Counted from the first letter of the stretch, positions 1 to 9,440 are shown. The stretch is 64,000 nucleotides of DNA from Novosphingobium sp. RL4 (GCF_035658495.1 NZ_CP141944.1:2692001-2756000); one strand, 5' to 3'. The notes: generated by a model from the letters alone, not told the origin. Translations and numbers: made by a program.

Positions 1-2
1 GG

Positions 3-1130
3 CGGTTCTTTGCGCTGGCCGAAGTGTTCGACAAGGCAACCATAACGCACCAGCGCCCCGCCTACGGTATCGACAGCGTTCTCTCCGGCAACCGCGACGT
101 CACGGTACGCGAGGAAGTGGCGCTGGACCTGCCGTTCTGCAACCTGCTGCACTTCGCGAAGGACGATGTTGCAACGCCGCAACCCAGGATGCTGGTGGTG
201 GCCCCGCTTTCAGGCCACTACGCCACGCTCCTGCGCGACACCGTGCATACCTTACTGAGCGATCACGACGTCTACATCACCGACTGGAAGAACGCGCGCG
301 ACGTCCCGCTGAGCGAGGGCGATTTCGGCTTCGACGATTTCGTGGACTATGTGATCCACTTCCTTCAGGAACTGGCCGATCCCGCCGACCAAGGTTCGCA
401 AGGCCGCCGCGGTGCGCACGTGCTCGCAGTATGCCAGCCCTGCGTCCCGGTTCTGGCGGCGGTAGCGCTGATGGCGCAGGACGACGACCCCGCGCAGCCC
501 CGTTCGATGACCCTGATGGGCGGCCCGATCGACACCCGCGAAAGCCCGACATCGGTCAATGAACTGGCGACGGAGCACCCGTTCATGTGGTTCGAGGACA
601 ACATGATCCACACCGTGCCGCTGCGCCATCCCGGCGCCGGACGGAAGGTCTACCCCGGTTTCGTCCAGCTCTCCGCCTTCATGTCGATGAACATGGGCCG
701 CCATTTCAGCCAGTTCCGCAAGCTCTACCAGGCGCTTGCCGACGAACGCCCGACGGACGCCGAAAAGATCGAGACTTTCTACGACGAGTACCTCGCCGTG
801 CTCGATCTTACCGCCGACTTCTATCTGGAAACCATCGACAAGGTCTTCCAGCGCGCCCTGCTCGCCCGGGGAGAACTGGAACATCGCGGCCGCAAGGTCG
901 ATTGCGGCGCCATCCGCAAAACCGCGCTCCTCACCGTCGAAGGCGAGCGCGACGACATTTGCGCCGTGGGCCAGACGGCCGCCGCCCATTTCCTCTGCTC
1001 CAGCCTTCGCCCTCACCTTAAACGCCACCACTTGCAGACAGGAGTGGGTCACTACGGCCTGTTCGCGGGCTCGCGCTGGGAAACGCAGGTCTACCCGCAA
1101 GTCCGCAACCTGGTCCTCGCCGTGAGCTGA
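3..1130 (+). CDS. phaZ: intracellular polyhydroxyalkanoate depolymerase (5' partial)
   Basis: This protein hydrolyses intracellular PHA/PHB granules to hydroxyacids. The reading frame is open to the left edge (residues RFFALAE precede the first GTG at 24), so the N-terminus lies outside the window. Families of this type are about 400 residues; some 375 are present. The segment VCQPCVP has the lipase-box-like form in which intracellular depolymerases use Cys instead of Ser as nucleophile. Near the C-terminus, GERDDI and VGHYGLF would supply the Asp and His of the triad. The alpha/beta-hydrolase fold and the match are clear; the choice of catalytic Cys is from family knowledge. Confidence 0.88.
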   Translation, partial: RFFALAEVFDKATITHQRPAYGIDSVLSGNRDVTVREEVALDLPFCNLLHFAKDDVATPQPRMLVVAPLSGHYATLLRDTVHTLLSDHDVYITDWKNARDVPLSEGDFGFDDFVDYVIHFLQELADPADQGSQGRRGAHVLAVCQPCVPVLAAVALMAQDDDPAQPRSMTLMGGPIDTRESPTSVNELATEHPFMWFEDNMIHTVPLRHPGAGRKVYPGFVQLSAFMSMNMGRHFSQFRKLYQALADERPTDAEKIETFYDEYLAVLDLTADFYLETIDKVFQRALLARGELEHRGRKVDCGAIRKTALLTVEGERDDICAVGQTAAAHFLCSSLRPHLKRHHLQTGVGHYGLFAGSRWETQVYPQVRNLVLAVS

Positions 1131-1188
1131 TCCGCGCGGCGGACACGGTTTTGCTTGCGTTCCGTCCCGGATAGGCTAAGGGCGCGCC

Positions 1189-1280
1189 TTCCGTTTCATG
1201 CCGTGATGCAGGACGGAAGGAAAGAAAGCCGGAGGGGCCCCGCAATCCCGCGGACAAGCCAGCGATCGGTTAGACAGAGA
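1189..1280 (+). promoter_or_regulatory. candidate 5' leader of the rpsF operon
   Basis: The 160-base gap before rpsF contains a hairpin with arms TTCCGT (1189-1194) and ACGGAA (1213-1218). A GC-rich stretch with CCG and GG boxes follows at 1229-1255. In many bacteria S6:S18 represses its own operon through a leader containing a CCG box. Whether this leader has that fold cannot be decided by eye. Confidence 0.3.
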
Positions 1281-1293
1281 AAAGGAAGCTGCC

Positions 1294-1656
1294 GTGGCTC
1301 AGTATGAGCACGTGTTCCTGGCACGCCAGGACCTCAGCCAGGCGCAAGTCGATGCACTTGCCGCCACCGCCACCGAGATCGTCGAAGCAAACCAGGGCAA
1401 GGTCACCAAGACCGAAACCTGGGGCCTCAAGAATCTCGCGTACAAGATCAAGCGCAACCGCAAGGCGCACTTCGTGATGCTCAACATCGAAGCTCCCGGC
1501 GACACCATCGCCGAGCTCGAGCGTCAGACGCAGATCAACGAAGACGTGATCCGTTACCTGACCATCCGCGTCGACGAACACGAAGCTGGTCCGTCGGTCA
1601 TGATGCGCAAGAGCGACCGCGAGCGTACTCGCCGTCGTGAACGTGAAGGGAACTGA
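1294..1656 (+). CDS. rpsF: 30S ribosomal protein S6
   Basis: This is the small-subunit protein S6, which pairs with S18 on the platform of the 30S subunit. It has 120 residues, opens with [15 protein letters not shown] and carries the conserved [18 protein letters not shown] stretch. The C-terminal tail is basic and Arg-rich. The start is GTG, preceded by AAAGGAAG. rpsR begins five bases after the stop and rplI follows, which is the standard rpsF-rpsR-rplI ribosomal operon. Confidence 0.97.
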   Translation: MAQYEHVFLARQDLSQAQVDALAATATEIVEANQGKVTKTETWGLKNLAYKIKRNRKAHFVMLNIEAPGDTIAELERQTQINEDVIRYLTIRVDEHEAGPSVMMRKSDRERTRRREREGN

Positions 1657-1661
1657 TTTCC

Positions 1662-1886
1662 ATGGCACGTGCATTCTTCCGCCGCCGCAAGTCCTGCCCG
1701 TTCTCGGGCAAGAACGCTCCGGCCATCGACTACAAGGACGTACGTCTGCTTCAGGGCTTCATGTCCGAGCGTGGCAAGATCGTTCCGAGCCGCATCACCG
1801 CGGTTTCCGCAAAGAAGCAGCGTGAGCTGAGCCAGGCGATCAAGCGCGCCCGGCACATCGGCCTCCTGCCCTACATCGTCAAGTAA
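1662..1886 (+). CDS. rpsR: 30S ribosomal protein S18
   Basis: This is the small-subunit protein S18, partner of S6. It has 74 residues, with the family signatures RRKSCPF near the N-terminus, [11 protein letters not shown] in the middle and [20 protein letters not shown] toward the end. It sits between rpsF and rplI with 5- and 14-base gaps, so it is co-transcribed and probably translationally coupled. Confidence 0.97.
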   Translation: MARAFFRRRKSCPFSGKNAPAIDYKDVRLLQGFMSERGKIVPSRITAVSAKKQRELSQAIKRARHIGLLPYIVK

Positions 1887-1900
1887 GGGAGGCTAGGCCC

Positions 1901-2494
1901 ATGGACATCATCCTCCTCGAACGCGTCGAAAAGCTCGGCGCCATCGGCGATGTCGTTTCCGTCAAGGACGGTTACGCCCGCAACTACCTTCTTCCCAACA
2001 AGAAGGCCCTGCGCGCCAACGAACGCAACAAGAAGGTCTTCGAGGCCAACCGCGCGAAGATCGAGGCTGAAAACGCCGAGCGTCGCGCCGGTGCAGAAGC
2101 CCAGTCGAGCGAAGTCGAAGGCAAGCAGGTCGTCCTGATCCGCGCTTCGTCGAACTCCGGCCAGCTCTACGGTTCGGTTTCCGTCCGTGACATCGTCGAT
2201 GCCCTCAACGAGCAGGGCGCTGGCGTTGCCAAGCAGATGATCGTGCTCGAGCGCCCGATCAAGACCATCGGCGTGTTCGACGTTCGCGTCAGCCTGCACC
2301 CCGAAGTCTCGGTCAACGTCAAGGTGAACGTCGCTCGTTCGCCCGACGAAGCCGACCTGCAGTCGCAGGGCGTGGACGTGATGGCCGCGATGTTCGAACA
2401 GGACGTCTCCGGCTTCACCGAAGCCTACGACCCGAACGCCGAACCCGGCGAAATCGCGGTCGAGGAAGCTGTCGAAGGCGAAGAAGAAGCCTGA
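1901..2494 (+). CDS. rplI: 50S ribosomal protein L9
   Basis: This large-subunit protein bridges toward the 30S subunit and influences frame maintenance. It has 197 residues, longer than the roughly 150 of E. coli because of an acidic Glu/Ala-rich C-terminal tail that is common in alphaproteobacteria. The N-domain motif GDVVSVKDGYARNYLLP is followed by the helical linker and the C-domain. GGAGG lies just upstream of the ATG. A strong terminator follows, closing the ribosomal operon. Confidence 0.97.
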   Translation: MDIILLERVEKLGAIGDVVSVKDGYARNYLLPNKKALRANERNKKVFEANRAKIEAENAERRAGAEAQSSEVEGKQVVLIRASSNSGQLYGSVSVRDIVDALNEQGAGVAKQMIVLERPIKTIGVFDVRVSLHPEVSVNVKVNVARSPDEADLQSQGVDVMAAMFEQDVSGFTEAYDPNAEPGEIAVEEAVEGEEEA

Positions 2495-2528
2495 GCTTCT
2501 TCTTTCCCGGCAACTGCCTAAGGGAATC

Positions 2529-2569
2529 AAGGCCCTCGCTCCATGCGGAGCGGGGGCCTTTCTCTTTTT
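2529..2569 (+). terminator. rho-independent terminator of rpsF-rpsR-rplI
   Basis: The stem GGCCC-t-CGCTCC pairs with GGAGCG-g-GGGCC around a short loop and is followed by TTTCTCTTTTT. It lies 35 bases after the rplI stop. Confidence 0.85.
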
Positions 2570-2634
2570 CCCCGCGCCCCGTTCGAAATTTAAGCTGCTA
2601 TTGCCCTGCAACATAAATTCAGTAATTACGGGCG

Positions 2635-4065
2635 ATGGAAACGATCAAGAGCACTCTCGCGGAACTCGTCCGCGTTTATGAAACCGCCGTCAGCACTCTC
2701 CGGGCCGACATTTCCGCCTTTGTAGAGAACGGCACGCCTCCGCCGCCCGAACGCCGCGAAATGCGCGCATGGTCCTACCCCGAACTGCGCATCACTTACG
2801 CAGGCACGGAGCGCGGCACGTTCTACAGCCGTTCGTTCGGCCGCCTGAACGAAGCCGGCGTCTACACGACCACGATCACCAAGCCGCGCCTCTTCGCGGA
2901 CTATCTCGAGGAACAGCTCGCGCTGCTTCACGAAGATTACGAGGTGGAGATCGTTGTCGGCCCGTCGACGCAGGAAATCCCCTTCCCCTACGTCCTTGAC
3001 GGCGTTGGCATGGGCAGCGTCACGCCGCAGGAACTGGCCGCGCACTTCCCGACGACCGAACTCGCGATGATCGGGGACGAGATCGCCGATGGCGTGTTCC
3101 GCCAGGAATCCGGCGAACCGCTGCCTCTGGCCCTGTTCGACGGTTTGCGCACCGACTTCAGCCTCGCTCGCCTGGCACACTACACCGGGACCAGCCCTGA
3201 GCACTGCCAGCGCTACATCCTCTTCACCAACTACCACCGCTACGTGGACGAGTTCGTGGACTGGGCCGGCAAGCAGATCGGCACGGACGACTACACGGCG
3301 CTTTCGGGCGCCGGCGGCCTCTATCTCGACAGCCCGGTAGAGAATGCCCGCGAACGCCTGTCCGACACGGCATGGCGGCGTCACCAGATGCCCGCCTACC
3401 ACCTGATCCGGCCCGACAAGTCGGGCATCACGCTCGTCAACATCGGCGTCGGCCCCTCGAACGCCAAGACGATCACCGATCACCTCGCGGTCATCCGCCC
3501 CGAAGTGTGGCTGATGATCGGCCACTGCGGCGGGCTTCGCGAAGGCCAGCGCATCGGCGACTATGTGCTCGCCCATGCCTATCTGCGCGATGATCATGTG
3601 CTCGATCCGGTCCTGCCGCCCGAGATCCCGCTGCCTGCCATCGCCGAAGTGCAGCAGGCGCTTGCCTCGGCGGCCGAAGCGGTCAGCGGCGAAGGCGGCG
3701 CCAACCTGAAGAAGCGGATGCGCACCGGCACCGTCGTCACCACCGACGACCGGAACTGGGAACTGCGCTATACCGAATCCGCGCATCGTTTCAGCCTCAG
3801 CCGCGCCATCGGCATCGACATGGAAAGCGCCACGATCAGCGCCCAGGGCTACCGGTTCCGCGTGCCCTACGGCACCCTGCTGTGCGTCTCGGACAAGCCG
3901 ATCCACGGCGAACTCAAGCTGCCGGGCCAGGCCAACCGCTTCTACGAAGAAGCCATCGCCAGCCACCTCAAGATCGGCCTCCACGCCTGCGACCTGCTCC
4001 GCGCCGAGGGCGAGAAGCTGCATTCCCGCAAGCTGCGCGCGTTCAACGAACCGCCTTTCCGGTAA
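2635..4065 (+). CDS. amn: AMP nucleosidase
   Basis: The enzyme cleaves AMP to adenine and ribose 5-phosphate, a purine salvage and adenylate-control step in the cytoplasm. The 476 residues are close to the usual 480. The N-terminal Amn-specific domain (about 1-170) includes FYSRSFGRLNEAGVYTTTIT. A nucleoside-phosphorylase-like catalytic domain follows, with INIGVGPSNAKTITDHLA-type sequence, MIGHCGGLR and the substrate-binding stretch IGIDMESATISAQG. The C-terminal VSDKPIHGELK also fits. It is a single-gene unit between two terminators. Confidence 0.95.
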   Translation: METIKSTLAELVRVYETAVSTLRADISAFVENGTPPPPERREMRAWSYPELRITYAGTERGTFYSRSFGRLNEAGVYTTTITKPRLFADYLEEQLALLHEDYEVEIVVGPSTQEIPFPYVLDGVGMGSVTPQELAAHFPTTELAMIGDEIADGVFRQESGEPLPLALFDGLRTDFSLARLAHYTGTSPEHCQRYILFTNYHRYVDEFVDWAGKQIGTDDYTALSGAGGLYLDSPVENARERLSDTAWRRHQMPAYHLIRPDKSGITLVNIGVGPSNAKTITDHLAVIRPEVWLMIGHCGGLREGQRIGDYVLAHAYLRDDHVLDPVLPPEIPLPAIAEVQQALASAAEAVSGEGGANLKKRMRTGTVVTTDDRNWELRYTESAHRFSLSRAIGIDMESATISAQGYRFRVPYGTLLCVSDKPIHGELKLPGQANRFYEEAIASHLKIGLHACDLLRAEGEKLHSRKLRAFNEPPFR

Positions 4066-4101
4066 GAACCCGCCGCGCGGCGGCGCTAACGGCATGACGG
4101 G

Positions 4102-4136
4102 AAAGGGCGTCGCTCCACCAGAGCGACGCCCTTTTT
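4102..4136 (+). terminator. terminator after amn
   Basis: The 12-bp stem AGGGCGTCGCTC / GAGCGACGCCCT closes on the loop CACCA and is followed by TTTTT. It lies 37 bases after the amn stop. Confidence 0.88.
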
Positions 4137-4229
4137 CGATTCCGGCAAAAACACACGGCGCGCGCCCGATGCGCGATGGCGCCCAGAACCCTTCCATTCC
4201 CCGCAACCCGGCACGGAAATGTCAGCGCC

Positions 4230-4480
4230 GGCAGCCAGATAGCAATCTTATAAGTTTGTGATGGATTTTTGCACAACAAATCGGCATATCCGCAAGACAA
4301 GATGAAGTAATTTCATGTTACATGAATATTTCAAAAAATTACCTTTAAATTACTTTTATAAATCATCCGATGAAATAATAGTTGCCCATCTACAACTGTG
4401 GGAACTTCAATAAAGATCGAATACTATTTACTGATGACAGATCGTTAATCTCGGGAGCAAACCCCCTCATCTGGTTTCGG
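4230..4480. promoter_or_regulatory. AT-rich promoter region of the TonB-dependent receptor with a palindrome
   Basis: This 250-base stretch is visibly AT-rich inside a chromosome of about 65 % GC, with runs such as AAAAAATTACCTTTAAATT. It contains the perfect odd palindrome TTCATGT-T-ACATGAA at 4312-4326, which has the shape of a dimer binding site. The only gene it can serve is the receptor starting at 4524. The remainder of the 4137-4523 gap holds no convincing ORF. Confidence 0.5.
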
Positions 4481-4523
4481 CCTGCGCCGAATGACGCGCC
4501 GAAACCCGCAAAGGGAGTACCGA

Positions 4524-7349
4524 ATGACATCCGAGATGAAGCGCCTTCTGCTGGCGTCCACCCTGCTGATGGGCCTGCCTGCCATGGCACATGCCCAGGA
4601 CAGCACCCCGGCAAATGCCTCCGCCAACGCGGCCGATGCCGAACCGGAAGGCGGCGCCATCGTCGTGACCGGCTCGCGCCTGTCCAATCCGAACCTTGAG
4701 CAGGCCGCGCCGATCATGGCCGTGTCGGCAAAGGAAATCGCGCTGACCGGGCAGGTCAACGTCGAGAATATCCTCAAGGACCTGCCGCAGATCCTGCCGG
4801 GCTCGACCGCTGCCTCCAACAATCCCGGCGGGGGCGTCGCCACGGCCGACCTGCGCGGCCTGGGCGCCGCGCGCACCCTGGTCCTGGTGAACGGCCACCG
4901 CTATGTCTCGTATGACACCAACCAGATCGTCGACCTCAACACGATCCCGACCGCGCTGATCGAGCGTGTGGACGTGGTGACGGGCGGCAAGTCGGCAGTC
5001 TACGGGTCGGACGCAGTGACCGGTGTCGTCAACTTCGTGACCAAGCAGGACTTCGACGGGGTCCAGGCCAATGCCAACTACCGCCTGACCGGCGAAGGCG
5101 ACGGTGCGCAGTACAATGGCGGCCTTCTGGTCGGCAAGAATTTCGCCGACGGGCGCGGCAACATCACGATCTACGGCGACTACATGCGTCGCAAGTCGAT
5201 CCTCCAGTCGGGCCGCAGCTACACCTCGGTCGCGCAGACCGACGGCACCAGCGGGCTGGTCGCCGGCGGTTCGGGAACGACACCGGACGGCAAGGTCACG
5301 CTGGACGGAACCGGCTACAAGTTCGCGCAGGACGGCAGCTATTCGCTCTACGAAAGCCCGGCCGACGCCTACAACTACGCATCGGAGAACTACCTTCAGG
5401 TTCCCCAGAAGCGCGAATTGCTCTCGGCGCAGTGGCACTTCGACGTCAGCGATCACCTGACTCTCTACGGTGAGGGCCAGTACATCCACAACCGCGTGAA
5501 GAACCAGCTCGCGCCGACGCCGCTGACCGGCACCTTCTCGATCGACACCGATTCGTCCTTCCTGTCATCCAGCTCGCAGGCCCTGCTCGCCAGCTACGAC
5601 ACCGACGGCGACGGCTATACCTCCACCGCCATCAACCGCCGCCTGACCGAAGTCGGCGACCGCATCTCCAACATGGACAGCAAGGCCTATCGCGGCCTCA
5701 TCGGCGCACGCGGCCAGATTTCGGGCAACTGGAACTACGACGCCTACTTCAGCTACTCGCGCACCAGGCAGGTCGAGCGCCAGTCCGGCAACGTCTCGGC
5801 AAGCCGGGTCCAGCAGGCCCTGCAGACCACCTACGATTCCAGCGGCAACCTCGTTTGCTCGGATACCAGCAACGGCTGCGTTCCGCTGAACATCTTCGGT
5901 GCCGGCAACATCAGCCAGGAAGCGGCGGACTTCATCTCGATCGATACGGTCAACCGCTCCACCATCACCGAGAAGGTCGCCAGCGGCGCGATCACCAACA
6001 GCAACCTGTTCGATCTTGGTGCAGGCCCGGCCGGTCTTGCGTTCGGTGCCGAGTATCGCAGCGAGCACGGCAGCTTCGAACCCGACGAAGCACTCGCCTC
6101 GGGCGATGTGATCGGCTTCAACTCGTCCGAGCCGATCGCCGGCGGCTATAACGTCAAGGAGCTGTTCGCCGAAATCGACGTCCCGCTGATTGCCGACAAG
6201 CCGTTCATCCACCGCCTGGACTTCAACGGCGCCTACCGCTTCTCGGACTATTCGAATGCGGTGTCCCAGGTCAGCACTTTCTCGGCGGGCCTCGTCTGGT
6301 CGCCGGTCAAGGACATCAGCTTCCGCGGCCAGTTCTCCCGCGCAGTCCGCGCGCCGACGGTCAACGACCTGTTCAGCGGCAATGCCCAGAACTACGAATC
6401 GGCAACCGACCCCTGCGCCAAGGATTCGGCGACCGGCACGAGCGAGGCGATCACCAACGCCAATCTCAACGCAAGCTGCCTTGCCTCGGGCATCCCTGCA
6501 TCGAAGATCGGCAACTACACTGCGGATTCGCAGATCGAGAGCTACAACGGCGGCAATACCGCGCTGCGCGAAGAAACGGCGAATACCTGGACGGTCGGTA
6601 CGATGATCCAGCCCCGGTTCGCTCCGGGCCTCTCCTTCACCGTCGATTATTACCACATCAAGATCGACAACTTCATCACTGCCGTTGGCACGTCGAACAT
6701 CATCAAGTCGTGCTACGGTACCAAGGAGAACGGCTGGACGCCGATCGATACCAGTGCCTGCGCCCTGCTGCCGCGTGACTCCAATACCTACATGATCACC
6801 GGCGCGATCGACAATCTGACCAATTCGGGCGGCGTGAAGACCGACGGCATCGACTTCGATGCCCAGTACGCCATCCCGCTTGCCTTCGGGGCCCAGGACA
6901 GCAGCAAGCTGACTCTGCGCGTGAGCGGCACCCGGTTGCTGCACTGGACGTTCAATCCCACCGCCAACCTGTCCAGCGCGTCGGTCGAATGCGCCGGCAA
7001 GTTCGGCCTGCTCTGCAACAACGTCTATGCCAAGTGGCGCCTCAACAGCCGCGCAACATGGTCGACCGACGGCGCGACCGTGTCGCTTGCGTGGCGCCAC
7101 CTTTCGCCGGTCAAGGATGACGACAACTCGACGAAATACACCGTCGAGAAGATCAAGGCGTATGACTACTTCGATCTCACCGCGCAGATCGATGTGGCGG
7201 ACCGCTTCACCTGGAACATCGGCATGAACAACATGTTCAACAAGAAGCCGCCGATCCTGGGTGACAACCAGGAACAATCGAACACCTATCCGACGACTTA
7301 CGACGTTTACGGCCGGACTTTCTTCACCGGTGTGACCGTCAACTTCTGA
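4524..7349 (+). CDS. TonB-dependent outer-membrane receptor
   Basis: This is an energy-coupled outer-membrane importer; the substrate is not evident from sequence. With the start at 4524 it has 941 residues. I prefer that ATG because AAAGGGAG lies just upstream and a clean signal peptide (MTSEMKRLLLAS...AHAQ) follows; an in-frame ATG at 4491 has neither. The mature N-terminus carries the TonB box GGAIVVTGSRL. The plug domain (about 50-170) includes DLRGLGAARTLVLVNGHRY and YGSDAVTGVVNFVT. The beta-barrel ends in the aromatic FFTGVTVNF. It converges on an M2 dipeptidase, so peptide uptake is a possible but unproven role. Confidence 0.93.
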   Translation: MTSEMKRLLLASTLLMGLPAMAHAQDSTPANASANAADAEPEGGAIVVTGSRLSNPNLEQAAPIMAVSAKEIALTGQVNVENILKDLPQILPGSTAASNNPGGGVATADLRGLGAARTLVLVNGHRYVSYDTNQIVDLNTIPTALIERVDVVTGGKSAVYGSDAVTGVVNFVTKQDFDGVQANANYRLTGEGDGAQYNGGLLVGKNFADGRGNITIYGDYMRRKSILQSGRSYTSVAQTDGTSGLVAGGSGTTPDGKVTLDGTGYKFAQDGSYSLYESPADAYNYASENYLQVPQKRELLSAQWHFDVSDHLTLYGEGQYIHNRVKNQLAPTPLTGTFSIDTDSSFLSSSSQALLASYDTDGDGYTSTAINRRLTEVGDRISNMDSKAYRGLIGARGQISGNWNYDAYFSYSRTRQVERQSGNVSASRVQQALQTTYDSSGNLVCSDTSNGCVPLNIFGAGNISQEAADFISIDTVNRSTITEKVASGAITNSNLFDLGAGPAGLAFGAEYRSEHGSFEPDEALASGDVIGFNSSEPIAGGYNVKELFAEIDVPLIADKPFIHRLDFNGAYRFSDYSNAVSQVSTFSAGLVWSPVKDISFRGQFSRAVRAPTVNDLFSGNAQNYESATDPCAKDSATGTSEAITNANLNASCLASGIPASKIGNYTADSQIESYNGGNTALREETANTWTVGTMIQPRFAPGLSFTVDYYHIKIDNFITAVGTSNIIKSCYGTKENGWTPIDTSACALLPRDSNTYMITGAIDNLTNSGGVKTDGIDFDAQYAIPLAFGAQDSSKLTLRVSGTRLLHWTFNPTANLSSASVECAGKFGLLCNNVYAKWRLNSRATWSTDGATVSLAWRHLSPVKDDDNSTKYTVEKIKAYDYFDLTAQIDVADRFTWNIGMNNMFNKKPPILGDNQEQSNTYPTTYDVYGRTFFTGVTVNF

Positions 7350-7362
7350 CGCTCATGAAAAA

Positions 7363-7387
7363 GGGGAGCCGGGCGAACCGGCTCCCC
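7363..7387 (+). terminator. hairpin after the TonB-dependent receptor
   Basis: The 10-bp stem GGGGAGCCGG / CCGGCTCCCC has a GCGAA loop and lies 13 bases after the stop. No T-tract follows, so termination may need the second hairpin just downstream. Confidence 0.55.
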
Positions 7388-7400
7388 CTATCTGCTTCGA

Positions 7401-7435
7401 AACGGCCCCGGCGACCATGCGTCGCCGGGGCCGTT
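7401..7435 (-). terminator. 15-bp stem between convergent genes
   Basis: AACGGCCCCGGCGAC and GTCGCCGGGGCCGTT form a perfect 15-bp stem around CATGC. It starts four bases beyond the stop of the M2 dipeptidase and is followed on the minus strand by TTTCG. It can serve both convergent genes. Confidence 0.7.
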
Positions 7436-7439
7436 CTCG

Positions 7440-9275
7440 TTACCAGCCCTGCTTCTCGCCCTTGTTCTGCTCGTCGAGCCACTTCTTGAGCGGCGCGAAA
7501 TAGTCGAGCATCGGCTTGGCGCTCATCTGCGGAGTGCCGGTGAAGGCCTTGAGCGCCTCCGGCCAGGGCTTGGACATGCCCATCTCCAGCATCTTGTTCA
7601 GGTTTTCGCCGACCTTCTTGTCACCATAGAAGCTGCAACGGTGCAGCGGGCCCTTCCAGCCGGCCTGCTTGCACGCCGCCTGATAGAACTGGAACTGGAG
7701 GATGCGGGCGAGGAAGTAGCGCGTGTAGGGCGTGTTGCCCGGAACGTGGAACTTGGCACCCGCGTCGAAGCCGTCGTCACCGCGCGCGGCAGGCGGGGTG
7801 ATGCCCTGATAGTCGAGACGCATCTTCGTCCAGGCCTTGTTGTAGTCGGCAGGCTGGATCGAACCGTCGAAGATACCCCAGCGATAGCGGTCGATCAGCA
7901 GGCCAAAGGGCAGAAACGCCACCTTGTCCATCGCCTGGCGCAGCAGGAGGCCGATGTCCTTGTCGGCGCTGGGCACCTTGGTCTTGTCCAGCAGGTCGAT
8001 CTGCACGAGGTACTGCGGCGTGATCGAGAGCGCGATGAAGTCGCCGATCGCCTCGTGGAAGCCGTCGTTGGCGCCGTTGAGATAGAGGAACGGCTGCTTG
8101 TTATAGGCGCGCTGGTAGTAGTTGTGGCCCAGTTCGTGGTGGATCGTCACGAAGTCACCGGAATCCACCTTGGTGCACATCTTGATGCGCACGTCGTCCT
8201 TGTTGTCGACGTCCCAGGCCGAGGCGTGGCAGATCACCTCGCGGTCGGCGGGCTTCACGATCATCGAGCGCTTCCAGAACGTCTCGGGCAGCGGTGCGAA
8301 GCCGAGCGACGAGTAGAAGCCCTCGCCCGCCTTGACCATGTCGATCGGGGTGCGGCCCTGCGCCTTCAGCAGATCGCCGATGTCGTAGCCGAGATCGCCG
8401 GCACCCTTGGGCGCGACCAGCGGGTAGATCGTGCCCCACTCCTGCGCCCACATGTTGCCGAGCAGGTCGGCGCGGATCGGCCCGGTCTTGGGCTGCACGG
8501 CATCGCCGTACTTCTCGTTCAGCTTGTGGCGGACATACGTGTGCAGCGCGAGGTAGAGCGGCTTCACTTCCTCCCACAGGCGCTGCGTTTCTGCCGAGAA
8601 CTGCTCCGGCGTCATGTCGTAGCCCGAACGCCACATGGCGCCGACGTCGGCATAGCCGAGCTCCTTGGCGCCCTGGTTGGCGATGCCGACCATCTTCACG
8701 TAGTCACCCTTCATCGGCTTGCCGACATTGTCGTGCCAGGTCGTCCACATCTCGGCGAACTCGGCAGGCGTGTGGGTCAGATTGCCCATCTCCGCCTCGA
8801 TGTCCGAGCCGTTGATCTCCTTGCCGTCCAGCGTGCCGCGGCCCTTGCCGTAAGTGGAGGCGAGACGCGTGGATATCGCGCTCAGTTCGGCGGCGGCACC
8901 CGGCGTGGTCGGCGCCGGCAGGACGATACCCTGCCGAAGAATACCAAGCTTGCGCGAGACATCGGCATCGAGACCCGGCAGCTTCGAGAACTTCGCCGCT
9001 TCCACCGCATAGGCCACCTGCTTCTCGGTCAACAGCCCGTTGGACTGCGCTGCCAGAGCGTCGGTATCGTCGGTGAGATAGGTGTAGTTCACCCAGTTGA
9101 TGCGCGCATTGTCGACCGAGAAATCGAACAGGTCCTTCTCGGCGGCGGCCACGAACTGCGCGGCGCCCTGTGCGGTCTCCGGATAGGAGGGCGCGTCCTC
9201 GGCAAAGGCCGGCGCGGCCACGCCGAACGAAAGTCCGGCCGCGAGCGCGGCAAGCGCGGTGGATGCGAATTTCAT
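7440..9275 (-). CDS. secreted M2-family peptidyl-dipeptidase (ACE-like)
   Basis: This is a zinc metallopeptidase related to angiotensin-converting enzyme, which removes C-terminal dipeptides, here in the periplasm. The start at 9275 gives 611 residues with a signal peptide (MKFASTALAALAAG...APAFAE) and GAGGA-type spacing from GAGGACAACCCC; an upstream in-frame start adds a non-signal segment. The zinc motif HHELGH is at about residues 383-388. The third ligand and downstream signature sit in HEAIGDFIALS, as in the family. ACE-like enzymes are uncommon in bacteria but recur in sphingomonads and xanthomonads. The neighbouring receptor may import the products (inference). Confidence 0.92.
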   Translation of the reverse strand: MKFASTALAALAAGLSFGVAAPAFAEDAPSYPETAQGAAQFVAAAEKDLFDFSVDNARINWVNYTYLTDDTDALAAQSNGLLTEKQVAYAVEAAKFSKLPGLDADVSRKLGILRQGIVLPAPTTPGAAAELSAISTRLASTYGKGRGTLDGKEINGSDIEAEMGNLTHTPAEFAEMWTTWHDNVGKPMKGDYVKMVGIANQGAKELGYADVGAMWRSGYDMTPEQFSAETQRLWEEVKPLYLALHTYVRHKLNEKYGDAVQPKTGPIRADLLGNMWAQEWGTIYPLVAPKGAGDLGYDIGDLLKAQGRTPIDMVKAGEGFYSSLGFAPLPETFWKRSMIVKPADREVICHASAWDVDNKDDVRIKMCTKVDSGDFVTIHHELGHNYYQRAYNKQPFLYLNGANDGFHEAIGDFIALSITPQYLVQIDLLDKTKVPSADKDIGLLLRQAMDKVAFLPFGLLIDRYRWGIFDGSIQPADYNKAWTKMRLDYQGITPPAARGDDGFDAGAKFHVPGNTPYTRYFLARILQFQFYQAACKQAGWKGPLHRCSFYGDKKVGENLNKMLEMGMSKPWPEALKAFTGTPQMSAKPMLDYFAPLKKWLDEQNKGEKQGW

Positions 9276-9440
9276 GGGGTTGTCCTCATTTGTCTCTCTG
9301 ATGGCGCGGGAGACTAGTCGCCCGCTGTGTGAGATCAACTGTTGAGGACGGAAGAGAAGGGCAAAAGCAGGGGAGCATAGCCCCCTGCACCCCCAGGAAT
9401 GTCGAAGCCGGGTGCCGCCTGCCCCGGAATCTTCTTCTAC

